A stretch of 64,000 nt of DNA from NCBI RefSeq assembly GCF_039542385.1, contig NZ_BAABIA010000002.1:744001-808000 (forward strand), given 5' to 3'. Numbering within the stretch: the stretch's first letter is position 1; every line of letters starts with the position of its first letter. The stretch comes from Prosthecobacter algae. Lineage in GTDB: Bacteria > Verrucomicrobiota > Verrucomicrobiia > Verrucomicrobiales > Verrucomicrobiaceae. This document shows positions 18,786 through 28,607 of this stretch, piece by piece. The position numbers and the translations under genes are program-made. Under the pieces are notes generated by a model. It saw only the letters and a list, made by a program, of their open reading frames with translations, was not told the origin of the DNA and searched no databases.

Positions 18786-20159
18786 ATGGCCTCCCTGGCA
18801 GACGATCTCATTTCCCTCATCGGCGCAGCGCGCGTATCCTCAACCGTGGAGGACCTTGCGGCCCACAGCACGGACAAGTGGTTTGCCTCCAACCCGCCCG
18901 AAGTGGTGGTGCATGCGGAGTCCACGGAGGATGTCTCGAAGGTGCTGAAATATGCGAATGAGCACGGCGTGCCGGTGACACCACAGGGCTCGCGCGTGGG
19001 CTATGTGGGCGGGGCGGTGCCGCTGCGCGGGGGCATCGCGCTATCGCTGGCGCGGATGAACAAGATCCTAGAAATCAACATCGCCGATGGCGTGGCCGTG
19101 GTGGAGCCCGGAGTCATCACGGGCGAGCTGCAGGCAGCGGTGCGGGAGCTGGGCTGGTTTTACCCGCCTGACCCGGCCAGCCTGAAGGAGTGCAGCCTGG
19201 GCGGTAATGTGGCCACGAATGCCGGCGGGCCGCGCTGCCTGAAGTATGGTGTGACGCGACACTATGTGTTAGGCCTGGAAGCGGTGCTGGCCGATGGATC
19301 CGTGGTGAAGGCCGGGGGCCGCTGCCACAAGAACAAGACGGGCTTTGACCTGGTGGGCCTGATGGTAGGCAGCGAAGGTCTGCTGGGCGTGGTGACGCAG
19401 GCGACGCTGCGCCTGATCCCGCACCCGCCGATGCGGGCGATGCTTTCGGCCGGCTTTGGCACCTTTGCCGAAGCGGCGAATGCGGTGCAGCGCATCTTGA
19501 ATGCGGGCTTTCTGCCGAGTGCTCTGGAGATCGCAGACAAGTTCACCCTGCGTGCCGCGCGCGAGTATCTGGGCGAATCGGTGACGCCGCAGGGCGATGC
19601 GCATCTGCTGGTGGAAATCGACGGCCAGGAAGAGTCCGTCAAAGGGGAGCTGGTGCTGCTGGCCAAACTGGTGCGTGAGCTGGGCTGCATCTCCCTGGAA
19701 GAAGCCCTGGGCGAAACAGCCTGCGAACGATTCTGGAAGCTGCGCCGGGAGTTCAGCTACAGCCTGCGCAATACGGGCCTGATCAAGCTGAATGAGGACA
19801 TCGTGGTGCCGCGCAGTCGGCTGGTGGACCTGGTGGAATTTGCCGAAGCGTTGCAGGCGGAATGCGGGTTCCCCATCGCCAGCTTTGGCCATGCAGGGGA
19901 TGGCAACATCCACGTGAACATCATGGTGCAGAGCATGAAGGATCCCGAACAGCGGGAGCGCGCCGAAGCCGCGCTGGACCAGCTTTTCCGGAAGGTCATC
20001 GCCTGGAACGGGGCCATCACCGGCGAGCACGGTGTGGGCATCGCCAAAGGACGCTGGTTCCCGGAGGCGCTGTCGGCCGAAGCACGGGACGTCCACTCGC
20101 GACTGAAGAAGGCGCTGGATCCGAACGGGATTCTGAATCCTGGGAAGTTTGTGGCGTGA
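18786..20159 (+). CDS. FAD-binding oxidase, glycolate oxidase GlcD-like
   Basis: 457 residues from MASLADDLIS. The open frame extends about 1 kb further upstream, but that part is the reverse strand of mtnA and is rejected. The PCMH-type FAD domain shows TPQGSRVGYVGGAVPLRGG and PDPASLKECSLGGNVATNAGG; the FAD-oxidase C-terminal domain has SFGHAGDGNIHVNI and GEHGVGIAKGRWF. Members oxidise glycolate, D-lactate or similar 2-hydroxy acids. The partner subunits GlcE and GlcF are not adjacent, so it may be a stand-alone D-2-hydroxyacid dehydrogenase; the substrate is not decided by sequence. Confidence 0.88.
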   Translation: MASLADDLISLIGAARVSSTVEDLAAHSTDKWFASNPPEVVVHAESTEDVSKVLKYANEHGVPVTPQGSRVGYVGGAVPLRGGIALSLARMNKILEINIADGVAVVEPGVITGELQAAVRELGWFYPPDPASLKECSLGGNVATNAGGPRCLKYGVTRHYVLGLEAVLADGSVVKAGGRCHKNKTGFDLVGLMVGSEGLLGVVTQATLRLIPHPPMRAMLSAGFGTFAEAANAVQRILNAGFLPSALEIADKFTLRAAREYLGESVTPQGDAHLLVEIDGQEESVKGELVLLAKLVRELGCISLEEALGETACERFWKLRREFSYSLRNTGLIKLNEDIVVPRSRLVDLVEFAEALQAECGFPIASFGHAGDGNIHVNIMVQSMKDPEQRERAEAALDQLFRKVIAWNGAITGEHGVGIAKGRWFPEALSAEARDVHSRLKKALDPNGILNPGKFVA

Positions 20160-20173
20160 GGGGAGGAAGTGGG

Positions 20174-20270
20174 GCGGGCACTCATGCCTGCCTGCATTGG
20201 CCTAACCAAAAGAGAAACACGCGCTGCGAGAGCTATCGACGGATTTCAGAAAGCAGGCAGGAGTGCCCGC
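20174..20270. repeat. Imperfect inverted repeat (REP/MITE-like)
   Basis: GCGGGCACTC followed by GCCTGCCTGC at the left pairs with GCAGGCAGGAGTGCCCGC at the right, about 57 bp apart, between converging genes. It could end transcription from both sides or be a dispersed repeat; only one copy is in the window. Confidence 0.5.
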
Positions 20271-20271
20271 T

Positions 20272-21399
20272 TCACTGGCCTGCGGCATCCCGATAGAGGC
20301 GGCGGTAGCAGTCGGCCATGGCTTCCATGGAGTAGCGTTTCAGCACGGTTTCGCGTGCCCCTGCACCGCAGCGGGCGAGGAGGGCGGAATCCTTCAATGG
20401 AGACTCGATGCAGGCTGCGAGGGTATTGGCATCATGGATGTCTGACAAAAAACCCGTTAGGCCATCTTCAATGACTTCGGCATTGCCGCAGGCGGAATGC
20501 GCCAGCACGGGGACAGCGCAGGCCATGGCCTCCAGCACGGCATTGGACAGGCCCTCGATCTCGGAAGGCGCGGCCAGGAGATCCATGGCGCGGTAGTATT
20601 TGGGCAGGTCATTTTGATGCCCGGCCCAGAGGATGCGGTCCGCGTAGGGATGCGCCTTCATCAGGCCGATAATGTGGTCACGATCCGCCCCACCATCACC
20701 CACCACCAGCAGGCGCAGGCGGGGCCATTGAGGGGCCAGTTTTTCAAAGGCGGCGAAGAGCATCTCGTGCCGCTTCAGCGCGACGAGTCGGCCCACGATG
20801 CCGACCACGATGGCATCGGCCGGAAGGCCCAGTTCCTGTTTGGCCACGGCGCGATCTGGAGCGGGGGAAAAGCGTTCGCTGTCCACACCGTTGGGAGTGA
20901 CGACGATCTTCTTTTGCGGATCCAAACCCAGTTCCTGTAGGTTGTCCCACACGCTGCTGCTGACGACGTGGACGCTTTGGCAGAGCCTGAAAAACCAGCG
21001 GCGCTGGGCGAGGCGTTTGGGTGTGAGATCCTGCTTTTGCACCTGGCCGTGTTCCCCATGCACGATGGGGTGCGTGAGGCCGCCCAGGGTGGCGAGGGCG
21101 GCATAGATGAGCGTGCCCAAATTGTGCGAATGGATGACCTCCGCCCGGGTCTTGCGGATGTGTTTGCGCAGGGCCAGGACGGCCTTCAGGGAGAAGCCGC
21201 CGGTCTTGCCCATGACCACTACTTTGTCAGGCTCAGGCATGCGCTCGGCGAAGTCACCACGGAAGCGCAGGCAGGCGGAATGGATGTCGAATCCCTGGCC
21301 ATTCAGCCGCTGGGCCACATTGACCACGCCATTCTCCAGCCCGCCTGGGGCCAGAGAATCCAGGACGTGAAGGACGCGGACGGTGGGGGTGGTGCTCAT
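20272..21399 (-). CDS. Glycosyltransferase family 4 (PEP-CTERM/EpsH-type sugar transferase-like)
   Basis: 375 residues, GT-B fold. The N-terminal half has VLHVLDSLAPGGLENGVVN and IHSHNLGTLIYAALA; the C-terminal half has VVTPNGVDSERFSP, VGIVGRLVALKRHEML and the donor-site EGLSNAVLEAMACAVPV with its Glu pair. The opening resembles TIGR03088-type transferases of exopolysaccharide clusters. It is last of three same-strand genes (GT, methyltransferase, GT) with gaps of 3 and 6 bp, so one operon building or decorating a surface glycan. Donor and acceptor are unknown. Confidence 0.85.
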   Translation of the reverse strand: MSTTPTVRVLHVLDSLAPGGLENGVVNVAQRLNGQGFDIHSACLRFRGDFAERMPEPDKVVVMGKTGGFSLKAVLALRKHIRKTRAEVIHSHNLGTLIYAALATLGGLTHPIVHGEHGQVQKQDLTPKRLAQRRWFFRLCQSVHVVSSSVWDNLQELGLDPQKKIVVTPNGVDSERFSPAPDRAVAKQELGLPADAIVVGIVGRLVALKRHEMLFAAFEKLAPQWPRLRLLVVGDGGADRDHIIGLMKAHPYADRILWAGHQNDLPKYYRAMDLLAAPSEIEGLSNAVLEAMACAVPVLAHSACGNAEVIEDGLTGFLSDIHDANTLAACIESPLKDSALLARCGAGARETVLKRYSMEAMADCYRRLYRDAAGQ

Positions 21400-21402
21400 G
21401 CT

Positions 21403-22227
21403 TCAGTCAGCCACGGCCACCAAACCCACGGATGGAAAGAGACGCTGGCAGAGCTTGCGCCGCAGCTTGTGGGGCAGCGGACTCATCAGCAGCTCCGCGG
21501 TGTCCACTAGGGCATTGACGAAAGCGCTGCGCTGGGGTTTGCCAAAACGGAAGACCCAGGTGGTGGAGAAGCCGTGTTTTTTCAGCAGCTTGCGCATCTC
21601 CCGGTGCGTCCATTCCTGGAAGTGAAAGCACTCGAGCTTGTCCGTGAAGTAAGCGGAGATGTCATGCGGCCCCGTGTAGCGGTGCGGCGTGTCATAGACA
21701 TAAACGCCACCCGGCTTCAGCACCCGGCGGGCGATCTGGAAATGCGGGGAGATGTCGTCGGGATGCAGGTGCTCCAAGAACTGGTAGCTGAAGCAGATGT
21801 CCACAGACTGCGGGGCGACATCGAGCGAGTAGCCATCATAGACGACCAACTCAAGGTTAGGCGGTGACTCTTCCGTAGCGGAGCGTTGGTCTGAGATGTC
21901 CACGCCGATGACTTTTTTCACCTTCGCGGCGGCAGCGGCGGCCAGGCGGCAATCGCCAGGGGCGAACTCCAGCAGCACGCTGTCCGGTTTCAAAAACGGG
22001 GCGAGCAGACGCATCTGGGAGGCCACCTTGCGTTTGCTATCCTCCGGCGTATCCCGGCGGGTGAGGCGTGGGTGGTCCGGCACACGGTCGAAAAGCTCGC
22101 CGTAGAGAGTGGCGAAAAGGGTGGTGCGCTCTTCCTTGGTGGACTTCCTCAGGCGGGCGGCCAGTTCGCGCTCCACCTCGTAGTGATGACGCAGGCGGTC
22201 CAGGGTGCGGGATGATTCAGAGGCCAT
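21403..22227 (-). CDS. Class I SAM-dependent methyltransferase
   Basis: 274 residues. Methyltransf_11-like core: motif I region LLEFAPGDCRLAAAAAAKV (Gly-poor, EFAPGD in place of ExGxGxG), motif II VIGVDIS, then ICFSYQFLEHLHPDD and LKPGGVYVYDTPHRYTG. The N-terminus (1-75) is helical and charged. It sits between two glycosyltransferases in an operon and is probably a glycan or polyprenyl-sugar methyltransferase; that role is by context. Confidence 0.8.
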   Translation of the reverse strand: MASESSRTLDRLRHHYEVERELAARLRKSTKEERTTLFATLYGELFDRVPDHPRLTRRDTPEDSKRKVASQMRLLAPFLKPDSVLLEFAPGDCRLAAAAAAKVKKVIGVDISDQRSATEESPPNLELVVYDGYSLDVAPQSVDICFSYQFLEHLHPDDISPHFQIARRVLKPGGVYVYDTPHRYTGPHDISAYFTDKLECFHFQEWTHREMRKLLKKHGFSTTWVFRFGKPQRSAFVNALVDTAELLMSPLPHKLRRKLCQRLFPSVGLVAVAD

Positions 22228-22233
22228 AAGGTG

Positions 22234-23442
22234 TTATCGTTGCGTGCAGGCGGCGCACAGGTCCAGGAAGATGCCCGTGGCTGCGGTCCATGAATAGTGG
22301 TTCTCCACATTCATGCGAGCCTGTTTTGCCACTTTATCCGCCAGGGAAGGATCGGCAGCAAGACGGAGGATCTCACGGGCAAACTCGCCCGCTTCATCAG
22401 CCAGCAGGATGTCGCTGTCATGCACCACCGGCAGGCCCTCGGCCCCAATGCGGGTGGAGATCACTGGCACACCCATGGCCATGGCTTCGTAGATCTTGAT
22501 GCGGGTACCACCGCCGGCGCGCAGCGGCACGATGATGGCGTGGCAGCTCTGCACATGCGGACGCACATCGTCCACGGTGCCTGTGATGTGGATGCGGTCG
22601 CTGGCGCGGTCGCGCAGGCTGGCAGGCGGGTTTCGCCCGATGATCTTGAGATGGCAATCGGGCCGCTGGGCATGCACCAGAGGCAGGATGTCATCCAGGA
22701 AAAACTGGCAGGCATCGATGTTCGGCATCCAGTCCATAGAGCCTAGGAAGCCTAACATAAAGGGTGGTGATGGAGCCGGGCCTGGTTTGAAAAACGTCAC
22801 ATCCACGCCCGTGGGCACATCGCCCAGCACATTCGTCAGACCGTAGAGCTCGCGGGCTAGGCGGCTGTCATCGGGAGAGACGGTGATGACGCCGTCAAAG
22901 AGCCGCGAGAGCTTGTCCTCCCAGCGATGCATGCGCCGGTATTGCAGGTGCAAGTAGCGGCGTTTGATGGGCGAGGCCTCCGCCTCCGCGAGTCGCTTCC
23001 AGATTTGGGATTCGATATTGTGCTGAAACAGCACCGTCGGGCAGGCAAAGTCCACGCCGAGGAAGTTCAGCGCAGGCGCCAGGAAATCACAGATCACCAG
23101 ATCGAATTCCTTCCTCGTCGCCATCTCTTGCAGCCGTGCCCGCAACTTCGGCTCCTCATAACGCTGCACCGCGTAGGGGCGGCTGGTCAGCACCGTGCTG
23201 CGCGCAAGATCCACCCAGAAGCGGGGCGAACTCTTCGGCACCTGCTTGGAGGTGATCCAGATCTTTCGCTGCGCGTAAGGATCGGCCTCTTCTTCAGCGG
23301 AGACCTGCGTCCCCTCTGGTAGCAGGGCTAGATAGGTCACCTCATGCTGGCGGCTGATCTCCGTCAGCATCGCATGCGTGCGGCGTTTGCCCCCCGTATC
23401 GAGCGGATGAAGCGGCCCCGTTTTAACCCAAAGAATGCGCAT
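22234..23442 (-). CDS. Glycosyltransferase family 4
   Basis: 402 residues, GT-B fold. N-terminal MRILWVKTGPLHPLDTGGKR; middle ITVSPDDSRLAREL and VLGDVPTGVDVTFFKP; C-terminal LGFLGSMDWMPNIDACQFFL and GGGTRIKIYEAMAMGVPV, the donor-binding motif of sugar transferases with PEP-CTERM/EPS clusters. First gene of the three-gene glycan operon. Its start at 23442 lies 123 bp from tRNA-Thr, which runs the other way. Confidence 0.85.
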   Translation of the reverse strand: MRILWVKTGPLHPLDTGGKRRTHAMLTEISRQHEVTYLALLPEGTQVSAEEEADPYAQRKIWITSKQVPKSSPRFWVDLARSTVLTSRPYAVQRYEEPKLRARLQEMATRKEFDLVICDFLAPALNFLGVDFACPTVLFQHNIESQIWKRLAEAEASPIKRRYLHLQYRRMHRWEDKLSRLFDGVITVSPDDSRLARELYGLTNVLGDVPTGVDVTFFKPGPAPSPPFMLGFLGSMDWMPNIDACQFFLDDILPLVHAQRPDCHLKIIGRNPPASLRDRASDRIHITGTVDDVRPHVQSCHAIIVPLRAGGGTRIKIYEAMAMGVPVISTRIGAEGLPVVHDSDILLADEAGEFAREILRLAADPSLADKVAKQARMNVENHYSWTAATGIFLDLCAACTQR

Positions 23443-23565
23443 GCGCTCCGCCGATAAAACAGGCTGGTGCGTCTGTCACGCAGGAAGCAAATGCATTTCA
23501 GGACGGAAATCTGGTTGCCGAGAGCCTGACTGCGATTAATCTCATTTCCCGCCAAACAGGCGAAC

Positions 23566-23639
<74 letters not shown>

Positions 23640-23952
23640 CTTGAAAATCAACGAATTACGTTGTTTTTCAGCATCAAAATTTTCTCACACTGTGCAGAAT
23701 CTGTGCACTTTGACGGGGCATGTGCCCCCTCCCTGAACGTAGCCTGCGCGTGTCTCCCAAAGCGGGAACTTTCAAAACATGTCGAGAATTTGGCCTTCCG
23801 ACATTTGAGGGTAAGGGTTATCGCGCTGACCGAACTACGAACTACCAAGATCCGCATGAATCTTCCAGATCATGATATTGACCCAGTCCGCGAGGGTACG
23901 TAGTGAGCAGCCAGGGGCGCGACCACTGTGTACAAGGGGGTAATTTTTTTCT
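23640..23952. other. Island left end, non-coding
   Basis: 313 bp with no supported gene. It contains a GGGGCA-TG-TGCCCC hairpin (23715-23728). This is the place for recombinase arm-binding sites, but none can be named from sequence. Confidence 0.3.
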
Positions 23953-24174
23953 TCAAATTAACTCCTTCAGATTGATTTTCAAACCATCGCAGATTTTCAA
24001 AACCACCCAGAGCGTGGGTCGGGCTTCATTTCTCTCCAGATTGGGAATGGTGTTTCGGCTGATATTGATTTCCTTTGCGAGTTGGGCCGCTGAAATTCCC
24101 TGTCGTTCTCTTTCGGCCTTCAATGCCAGGACAATAGCGCGTTCACGGGGATCAATTTGAGATGGGTTTTCCAT
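23953..24174 (-). CDS. XRE-family transcriptional regulator
   Basis: 73 residues from MENPSQIDPRER (an in-frame start at 24204 is also possible). Residues ~15-70 form a Cro/CI HTH: LKAERERQGISAAQLAKEIN then ISRNTIPNLERNEARPTLWV. A single-domain DNA binder at the left end of the island, divergent from the GYF-domain gene; it may control that gene or element functions. Confidence 0.85.
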   Translation of the reverse strand: MENPSQIDPRERAIVLALKAERERQGISAAQLAKEINISRNTIPNLERNEARPTLWVVLKICDGLKINLKELI

Positions 24175-24253
24175 CTCCTCACAAATCCCGCGTTGACGAT
24201 ACAAGCACGCCCATTAAAATGGGCAAAATCCATCTGAGGCAGAATTAAAAATT

Positions 24254-25582
24254 ATGATGCAATACCACATCTTCAAGGACGGTCAGCAGGTAGGACCATT
24301 TGCTGAAAATGAAGTCACCGCAGGCGTACACTCAGGTCGCTTCGATCCAAACGATTTAGTATGGACAGAAGGGTTTGCTGATTGGCAGAAGCTTAGTGCT
24401 GTCTTTCCATCTTTGCAGGTCGTCAGGAATAATATTCCTCCTATTCCACCATCAGTAATGCCTGCGATTGAATCCAAGACAGAGGAAAAGTTCGGTTGTA
24501 CGCATATTTTCGGACTAGTATTAGTAGTAATTTTCGGACTAGTGATCCTGGGGGCTATGTTTGGAGATTCTGACTCTTCAAATACTAAAGCTCCTTTGAC
24601 AGAAGAACAAAAAGCAAATGAAGCCAAGAGGCAGGCGAATGACGGGAATGCCATTATTGCTAATGCATCTGAAGGGACCACCCTTCAAAAGGAACAGTAT
24701 GAGCGTGAGCATCTAGGCAAGAGGTACCTTTTCAAAGGGAATGTGACGGATGTGAAATCAAGCCGAACAATCACCGTCATGTTAGACACCTGGAACCATG
24801 CAAACGTCACATTTCAGTCAGAAGATGTCAGTTCGTTTCATGAAAATAAAGTGGTGTACTTCTCGGCAGTAATTGAAGAATTTGGAACAGGGATGCTTGT
24901 CAGGCATGATCTTGGGGAAGCAAGAATGGAAAATATAGACACTCCCGAGCAGGCATCTATAAAGGTAAAAGCACAAGAACCTGTGAACCCAAATATCAAG
25001 GGGCCGAAGATTATGGATATTCAACTTGGTGATCACATCTTCGAAATCCGCGATGCCTTCAATAATAAATATAGATCTGAATTACAGGGCGAAGAAATGG
25101 AGATGAGGAGAGCTCCCGACAATTCTGCCATCATATGCACCACGGCACAAGGTTTGAAGGCGCTTCAGAAAATGGGTGTGCTTCATGGTTTTCAGAATGC
25201 AGTACAGAATTCAAAAGACAAATCAGCGGCCCTTTTGTTTGGAGCACTAGCTGGCGATGACGGATTCATTGGAGGTACTATCGAACTAAAAACTTTAAAG
25301 GCTCCCATCATCTATGCTGACAAGGATGGGATCATTAACAAAGTCTTGATCAGTCCTATGGCGGCACAGGTTTTCTTTGGAGCAGGATCTATGTCCAATA
25401 AGGAATTTGCCAGTTTTATGCATTCCAAGTATGATCTGCCTGATTTGGAAGGTGAGCTTGTCGAGATCAGGGACGGGTTTACTCGCCAGACAAATTTTGA
25501 GACAAAATACTTTGGGTATTCCCACGGTTATTCAGTCAGTATTGACGAAACGAAAATGTTTGTCATTGAATCAATAAAGTAG
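24254..25582 (+). CDS. GYF-domain membrane protein with OB-like (tRNA_anti-like) domain
   Basis: 442 residues. Residues 1-55 are a GYF_2 domain (QYHIFKDGQQVGPFAENEV and FDPNDLVWTEGFADWQKLSA). One membrane helix follows at ~76-98. Residues ~105-205 (GTTLQKEQYEREHLGKRYLF then GNVTDVKSSRTITVMLD) resemble the tRNA_anti-like OB domain of bacterial membrane proteins. The rest (220-442) is of no recognised family. GYF_2 domains bind proline-rich peptides. Visibly AT-richer than the chromosome. Function unknown; island cargo. Confidence 0.7.
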   Translation: MMQYHIFKDGQQVGPFAENEVTAGVHSGRFDPNDLVWTEGFADWQKLSAVFPSLQVVRNNIPPIPPSVMPAIESKTEEKFGCTHIFGLVLVVIFGLVILGAMFGDSDSSNTKAPLTEEQKANEAKRQANDGNAIIANASEGTTLQKEQYEREHLGKRYLFKGNVTDVKSSRTITVMLDTWNHANVTFQSEDVSSFHENKVVYFSAVIEEFGTGMLVRHDLGEARMENIDTPEQASIKVKAQEPVNPNIKGPKIMDIQLGDHIFEIRDAFNNKYRSELQGEEMEMRRAPDNSAIICTTAQGLKALQKMGVLHGFQNAVQNSKDKSAALLFGALAGDDGFIGGTIELKTLKAPIIYADKDGIINKVLISPMAAQVFFGAGSMSNKEFASFMHSKYDLPDLEGELVEIRDGFTRQTNFETKYFGYSHGYSVSIDETKMFVIESIK

Positions 25583-25646
25583 GGGCTTCTAAAGATTGCG
25601 ACAGTCTGCATGTCAATCACACAGATTATCTGGATCGATTATCCCT

Positions 25647-26759
25647 TCACTCCGAGGAAATGTCAGATAGGGACTGACACATTACATATGAAGTTGTCAC
25701 GGATGATTCCAAACCCCCACCAGTCTGAAGAGTAACGTCCGTGTCGATCAGCACATTTAAGGGACCGAGATTCCTGAGCTTGCCACAGCCGCTTAAATCG
25801 AGCCGCTTTAGCCCTTCATGGGCCGCTAGAGGCGAGATATCTGTGACCATGTCACAATGCATCAGGTTCACGCTGTGCAAGCGTTGAAGGCGAGCGAGCG
25901 GACAGAGATCTCTTAGAACCATGGCTCCTGAAAGATCAAGTACGCGGAGTGATTTCATATCACCGATCTCAGTAATGTCAGTGAGAGTTGTTGCCCCCTG
26001 AAGTTTAAGATCCTCAATTTTTAGAAGTTTGCCCAAGACTTTGACATTTCGCAGTGACTTGCACTGCATTATATGGAGGACCTTAAGATTGCTCAGGTGA
26101 CGAAAGGAATTCAGACCCTCAACACCAACTGGCAGACTGACCGCGAGATGTGTCAATGACAGTGGAAACATAGTCACGGAAAGTTCCTCCGCAGAGGTTG
26201 CCACAAATTCTAAATATTGAAGGTCTGACAAATGTGAAACAGCTTCCAACACCATGGCTGTCAATGGCTTCAGAGCCTGGATCTGAAGCCGTTTAATACG
26301 AGATGTGGGCACGAACCCCTCAAGGCCTCTGTAGGCGCACCAGGACACTGCTATAGGCCCGTCACCGGGTGGTAGAGGGCCGGGCGGACAAACATCGGAA
26401 CCGAGGACCGCGACGGGAATAGAATTGACCGCTAAAGTATCCCAGCCGCCATATTTTAGAAATTCAAATGTCCATACGGAATCCCGTTCCCTGACTTCCG
26501 ATGGCAATGGGCAGCGAATGCCAAATGCCTGCACCTGAGAGGGGACATCTTCAGGCTTATTCAGAATCAGGGTATCGCCGATTAACTGAGCATCGTCAGC
26601 AATGTCTAATAAGAAGCCAATGTCTCGACTTCCATGACCAACCATCGTCCAGAATAAGGCAGCAGAAAATTGGAAGTCAGAAAATGGACAGCGATCAGAA
26701 TCTTTGAGAAACAGCTGTACATTGACAGTGATGGACCGTGGAAATGTCTGAGACATCAA
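25647..26759 (-). CDS. Leucine-rich-repeat protein
   Basis: 370 residues. After a non-repeat N-terminus (1-170) come at least six LRR units of ~23 residues: LSDLQYLEFVATSAEELSV, LSNLKVLHIMQCKSLRNVKV, LLKIEDLKLQGATTLTDITE, MKSLRVLDLSGAMVLRDLCP, LQRLHSVNLMHCDMVTDISP, HEGLKRLDLSGCGKLRNLGP. There is no signal peptide or membrane segment, so it is probably cytoplasmic and protein-binding. It faces the GYF gene tail to tail. No partner can be named. Confidence 0.7.
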   Translation of the reverse strand: MMSQTFPRSITVNVQLFLKDSDRCPFSDFQFSAALFWTMVGHGSRDIGFLLDIADDAQLIGDTLILNKPEDVPSQVQAFGIRCPLPSEVRERDSVWTFEFLKYGGWDTLAVNSIPVAVLGSDVCPPGPLPPGDGPIAVSWCAYRGLEGFVPTSRIKRLQIQALKPLTAMVLEAVSHLSDLQYLEFVATSAEELSVTMFPLSLTHLAVSLPVGVEGLNSFRHLSNLKVLHIMQCKSLRNVKVLGKLLKIEDLKLQGATTLTDITEIGDMKSLRVLDLSGAMVLRDLCPLARLQRLHSVNLMHCDMVTDISPLAAHEGLKRLDLSGCGKLRNLGPLNVLIDTDVTLQTGGGLESSVTTSYVMCQSLSDISSE

Positions 26760-27319
26760 ATATGTAAAAAGAGACTGGAAATTCCCTACAGCATAGAAAT
26801 TTTAAGACACACCAACCTTAGTAACTAAATCAAAATCGAAAAAGTTGAAGGAACCCCTCTAAATTGAGGATTTTAGGGGTATATTTTGTAACGAAATTGG
26901 GTACTTCTGGGCCAAATAATATGGGAGGAGAGGCACTGATCAATCCATTTATAATATTCTCTTTATTTCCGTAATATTGAATAATATTTGCAATGTATAG
27001 ATGACATGTACAATTTGGATATATCCTATAATTCTCAAATTGAATATATAGGATCCATTTTATTTTTGCTTTTTTTCGCCCCGGAGGCCTTTAACTTACC
27101 ACCTCAATTTGCCATTGTCAATAGCAATTAGTTAGCGAATAGACGACAATAGTTTATTCAGAATGAAAATTTCGTCCACCGCTGAACGCCGGCGCTTCAA
27201 TGAATTGCTGAATAAGTTTATCGGCATAAAGATTCTTGTTTGAAATAGTTTGTCATTCCATGCGGCATTTAACTTTTTTGATAAATTTGCTTGCATGTCA
27301 TACTGCGTTAGTATAGATT
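26760..27319. other. AT-rich non-coding stretch
   Basis: 560 bp, strongly AT-rich, no supported gene. It contains an inverted repeat ATCCTATA / TATAGGAT (27023-27054). A short minus-strand frame (27132-27350) has no recognisable features. Confidence 0.35.
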
Positions 27320-27598
27320 GTGTCTGTGAATCGAAAAACCAAAACTCCAAACAACCAAGATCGACTAGATAGTAATCTCGCTAAACTTAAAACGGCCATA
27401 GCAAAGCTGAGTTCAGACCACCCTTTGCTGAAGGGGCCCGATGGAGTCCTGACAGGACGCAAGGGGGCGCTTTACCATCCCACATCAGGATTGTTCATTA
27501 CCTCCGATGGACAGGTAAAGGACTTGGACAAAATGTCCTTTGAAAGAGGAGTTCAAATGTTGACCTCGAGGCTGCGAGCTTGCATGTGGCGACATTAA
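27320..27598 (+). CDS. Small hypothetical protein
   Basis: 92 residues with a GTG start (a second GTG lies two codons on). The N-terminus is basic and hydrophilic; GRKGALYHPTSGLFITSDG suggests a small beta hairpin. No family recognised. It stands alone in AT-rich DNA. Confidence 0.4.
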   Translation: MSVNRKTKTPNNQDRLDSNLAKLKTAIAKLSSDHPLLKGPDGVLTGRKGALYHPTSGLFITSDGQVKDLDKMSFERGVQMLTSRLRACMWRH

Positions 27599-27819
27599 TT
27601 TGATTAAATAATTGCCGTAGCATCAACGCGTGTGCCATGCGGAGTAGTTATCTCCATTTGGCTTGAGACCAAGGTGGGGCATGTCAGAACCTAGCATTGC
27701 CTTCCCCGCTAAACCGATGGTTAAAAGTCTCCTGCGCTGCCTTCTGCCATCTATTGGCTGATCGTACTTTCGGCAATTACCCAGCATTCTCTTTTTTCGG
27801 CGCGCAGCTTCTTATCAGC

Positions 27820-28200
27820 GGCCTCCATCCTGCGCTTCCCTGCCAATGCTATGCTTTCACAGGTGAACTCGTCGCAAATGGGCAGCCATTTGAGCCCCCC
27901 CCGGGGTGGTAAAGACCAAGTCGTAGCACCACACCTCGTTGATCTGCGTGGCACGCTGGCGCTGGCTGCCTGCCTATGTGCTGCCCAGACGGCGTTTTTT
28001 GTGCTTCTTGCGCTGCACCGCAGGCCTTCCTGCCTCCAGAGCCTCAGCAAGCGATTGAGATTGGCTTGCCTCCCTGCCGCCATTGCTTGTGCGCCATGCG
28101 CTAGCCCGCACGCGAATACATGGTGGCAAACCGGCGCAGTTCTCCCGCCAGGACTACGTCCTTACCGCTCTGGCGGCAGACGTAGCGCTGGGTGGAGCAC
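27820..28200 (-). pseudogene. IS3-family transposase (OrfB) remnant
   Basis: In different frames of the minus strand one reads ELRRFATMYSRAGYRMAHKQ (stop inside), LNRLLRLWRQEGLR, INEVWCYDLVFT (matching NHVWSYDFV with the first catalytic Asp) and ICDEFTCESIALA (matching DEFTRECLAI). The frames change at least twice, once at a run of C/G near 27893-27904. The second Asp and the Glu region are missing. No terminal inverted repeats were found. Confidence 0.7.
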
Positions 28201-28607
28201 GGCTGTCCATTTTGGGCGACTTGACCAAAGTATATGGTTCCAGAGCTTCCATTCTTGGCTCTCCTTCCAGGTCACTCACGACGGCGCGTGGCTTGTCATT
28301 GGCGTATTGGTCGCTCTGGCTGCGTGTCAAAGTGCTGATGTCCGCGCCGCCGCTCTTTCGACATAGGTGACGTTCCAGGATCTCCTCGGCAATAGGAGCA
28401 TCTTGACGAACTTGCTTTTGGGTGTCTAGGCGCGTCGAGTCTGAGTAAAGGAGTGGCCTGCGGTGTCAATGCAGGTGATCATGTACTTGTCCCCTGCTTG
28501 ACCGATAGTGTTAAAAGCATGAGGTACCCCCTCCTGGGAATGCATGCACAAGGTCAGTAGAGCGGGGCTTCAGGATGGCCAAGTAGGGGACGGCACCTTC
28601 ATCGCAG
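28201..28607. other. Non-coding or decayed DNA beside IS remnant
   Basis: 407 bp with no supportable gene. A minus-strand frame near 28435-28560 reads HAFNTIGQAGDKYMITCIDT and looks protein-like, but it ends at a stop in TRRA and matches no family I can name. Probably a decayed gene. Confidence 0.3.

Noticed and set aside
28435-28560. GTPase-like IDTAGH sequence
   Set aside because: Only one short motif, ended by a stop, without a P-loop; no basis for a GTPase.
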